From: an uncultured Erysipelotrichaceae bacterium
Lineage (GTDB): Bacteria; Bacillota_I; Bacilli_A; RF39; UBA660
Assembly: GCA_902797415.1 (NCBI GenBank)
Contig: CADBSQ010000052.1
Coordinates: 1 to 5,119 of the forward strand
Length of the DNA stretch: 5,119 bases
Direction of reading: 5' to 3'
Positions 3,969-5,119 of the stretch are shown here, in pieces; the first letter of the stretch is position 1; the number at the start of each line of letters is the position of its first letter. A model generated the notes under the pieces. That model searched no databases and was not told the origin of the DNA. It saw nothing but the letters and a program-made list of their open reading frames with translations. Position numbers and translations under genes: made by a program.

Positions 3969-5119
3969 TCCGCCTCCTCCGAAGCCACCGCCGGAAAATC
4001 CTCCGCCAGTAAAGCCTCCACCGCCACTTGACGATGGTTCAGGAGTTGACATTGCCGAATTAGCGTTCGACATTGTATCATTCATAAAGTGTGTAAATCT
4101 GTAATAATTAAAACCAGGACTATCATACCACTCAGGTGGTTCCATCTTTATATCTTCAAATTTCTTTATCCATTTATTAGATACACCTAAAACGTATGTA
4201 TAAGGCAAAATATTATAGAAGTAAGATGGATCTTGTTCTACGAGCATTTCTAGTTTTTCTTTTTCACTAGTTTCTAAAAATGATTTAAACCCACCTATTT
4301 TACCTAGAATTTCAACTCCGTAAGGCGTTCTTTTTGGCATAATACCAAGAAAGAATGTTACTCCTGCAAGTGCTACAGTAGATACTATAAAGCCAATCAA
4401 ACTAAGTGAACTAGATAAAAGTCCTTCACTATATACAAACGTATAAGCTAGAAATAGAAATAGTACTGCAAATATACAAACTATAACTATTTTAAAAAAC
4501 ATTTTTTTACGAGAATTTTTTATAATACCATATGGTACAAGCAAACATACTAAAAATGAACCAACAGCTGCTATAAAAACGCTACCTGCACCGACATAAA
4601 AATTATTTATAAATGGTTTTAGGCATATTACTACAACACTGATAATAAGTAATAAACCAACAGTTTTTTCTGATTTACTAGCTTTTGATTCAAATATGAC
4701 ATCTTTGTTTTGTTTAGTATTTTTACGTGTCAATATTTTGTTCATCGTTTCATAGAATTTATACTTTAAGTCTTCATCTGTTACAGAGTTCTTACTTATA
4801 AATATTTCATTAAAGAATGTTCTTTCATCTTCATTTGTTCCGTCATAATCTTTTAATTTTGTTAAAGTAAATCCTTCTTTTTTAAATACTTTCCCCGTAG
4901 TACTTTCTTTTATACTTAGGTATCCTTTGTTAGCAAGATAAATAAGAAGTGAGATTACATCATTACTTATTACTCTTCCATTGTAATTAAAGGCAACATC
5001 TAAACTATTCATTCCTTCTGGTGGATAAAACTCCACGCTTTCAACTACAACATCATCTACTCCGTATTTCTTCCAAAGCAGGTAAGCAAATGCTAAAACG
5101 CCTAGTGGAAGAAAATACA
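3954..5119 (-). CDS. DUF2207-type membrane protein with Gly-rich tail (5' end outside window)
   Basis: The frame stays open to the right edge, giving 387 visible residues. A GTG at 5036-5034 is internal, because the frame before it encodes a membrane helix and the linker WKKYGVDDVVVES that precedes EFYPPEG in this family. In order: a membrane helix (1-15), the PPEG motif (32-35), and a helix-turn region with SLLIYLANKGYLSIKE (56-71) resembling the winged-helix-like part of DUF2207 proteins. Four further membrane helices follow (about 153-168, 174-196, 207-228, 234-259), then GGFKSFLE and LPYTYVLGVSNKW (304-316), and a tail of GGG-F repeats ending in GGGGGGSW (365-387). Family members usually begin with a signal peptide and an outer beta domain, here cut off. 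The biochemical role is unknown. Its terminator overlaps the stop codon. Confidence 0.9.
   Translation of the reverse strand, partial: YFLPLGVLAFAYLLWKKYGVDDVVVESVEFYPPEGMNSLDVAFNYNGRVISNDVISLLIYLANKGYLSIKESTTGKVFKKEGFTLTKLKDYDGTNEDERTFFNEIFISKNSVTDEDLKYKFYETMNKILTRKNTKQNKDVIFESKASKSEKTVGLLLIISVVVICLKPFINNFYVGAGSVFIAAVGSFLVCLLVPYGIIKNSRKKMFFKIVIVCIFAVLFLFLAYTFVYSEGLLSSSLSLIGFIVSTVALAGVTFFLGIMPKRTPYGVEILGKIGGFKSFLETSEKEKLEMLVEQDPSYFYNILPYTYVLGVSNKWIKKFEDIKMEPPEWYDSPGFNYYRFTHFMNDTMSNANSAMSTPEPSSSGGGGFTGGGFSGGGFGGGGGGSW
3957..4025 (-). repeat. Gly-rich C-terminal tail coding repeat
   Basis: Twenty-three codons encode GGG-F/T/S repeats ending in SW. The stretch is locally G+C-rich in an AT-rich window because of the glycine codons. 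Such tails are common in DUF2207 proteins, so this reflects the protein and is not a sign of transfer. Confidence 0.85.

Noticed and set aside
4066..4072. TGTCGAA (minus strand), an exact 0A-box core upstream of the TMEM43-like gene.
   Set aside because: It lies inside the DUF2207 coding region about 170 bp from the nearest candidate promoter, stands alone and is explained by the codons there.
3890..4081. A 63-codon minus-strand frame overlapping the end of the DUF2207 gene.
   Set aside because: It is a shifted reading of the Gly-rich tail and terminator region, with no ribosome site or recognisable domain.

Overview
The window is AT-rich DNA (roughly 30% G+C by eye) in which every gene I can support lies on the minus strand. 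The standard genetic code (TGG for Trp, TAA/TAG stops), strong AGGAGG-type ribosome sites, U-tailed hairpin terminators and a clear spo0A point to a low-G+C, spore-lineage Bacillota. An uncultured gut Bacilli/Erysipelotrichia-like member would fit, but I cannot fix the genus.

In the direction of transcription (right to left) the layout is as follows. (1) 5119-3954 is the C-terminal part of a DUF2207-type membrane protein with a Gly-rich tail; its 5' end lies outside the window, and its terminator overlaps its own stop codon. (2) 3867-2707 is a TMEM43/LUMA-family membrane protein followed by a strong terminator. (3) 2706-2512 is an intergenic stretch holding that terminator, an unexplained structured segment ending in a second terminator, and a near-consensus sigma-A promoter. 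(4) 2511-2008 is a small single-pass membrane protein whose outer part looks like a thioredoxin fold without a CXXC site; it has its own promoter and terminator. (5) 1924-740 is a membrane-anchored PDZ + S41 (C-terminal processing) protease. (6) 739-630 is the spo0A control region. (7) 629-1 is spo0A, cut by the left edge after the start of its DNA-binding domain.

Two points stand out. An S41/CtpB-like protease sits directly upstream of spo0A, where well-studied spore formers carry the unrelated PDZ protease SpoIVB. Both kinds of protease act in the same sigma-K checkpoint in Bacillus subtilis, so this may be a functional swap. In the 110-bp gap before spo0A there are three TGTAAA hexamers and a near-consensus 0A box (TTGTCGAA), placed exactly 10 bp apart. 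This fits helically phased Spo0A sites for autoregulation, and the DNA-recognition helix of this Spo0A is almost unchanged from B. subtilis while its receiver domain has diverged.

I see no mobile element, CRISPR array, tRNA or rRNA.
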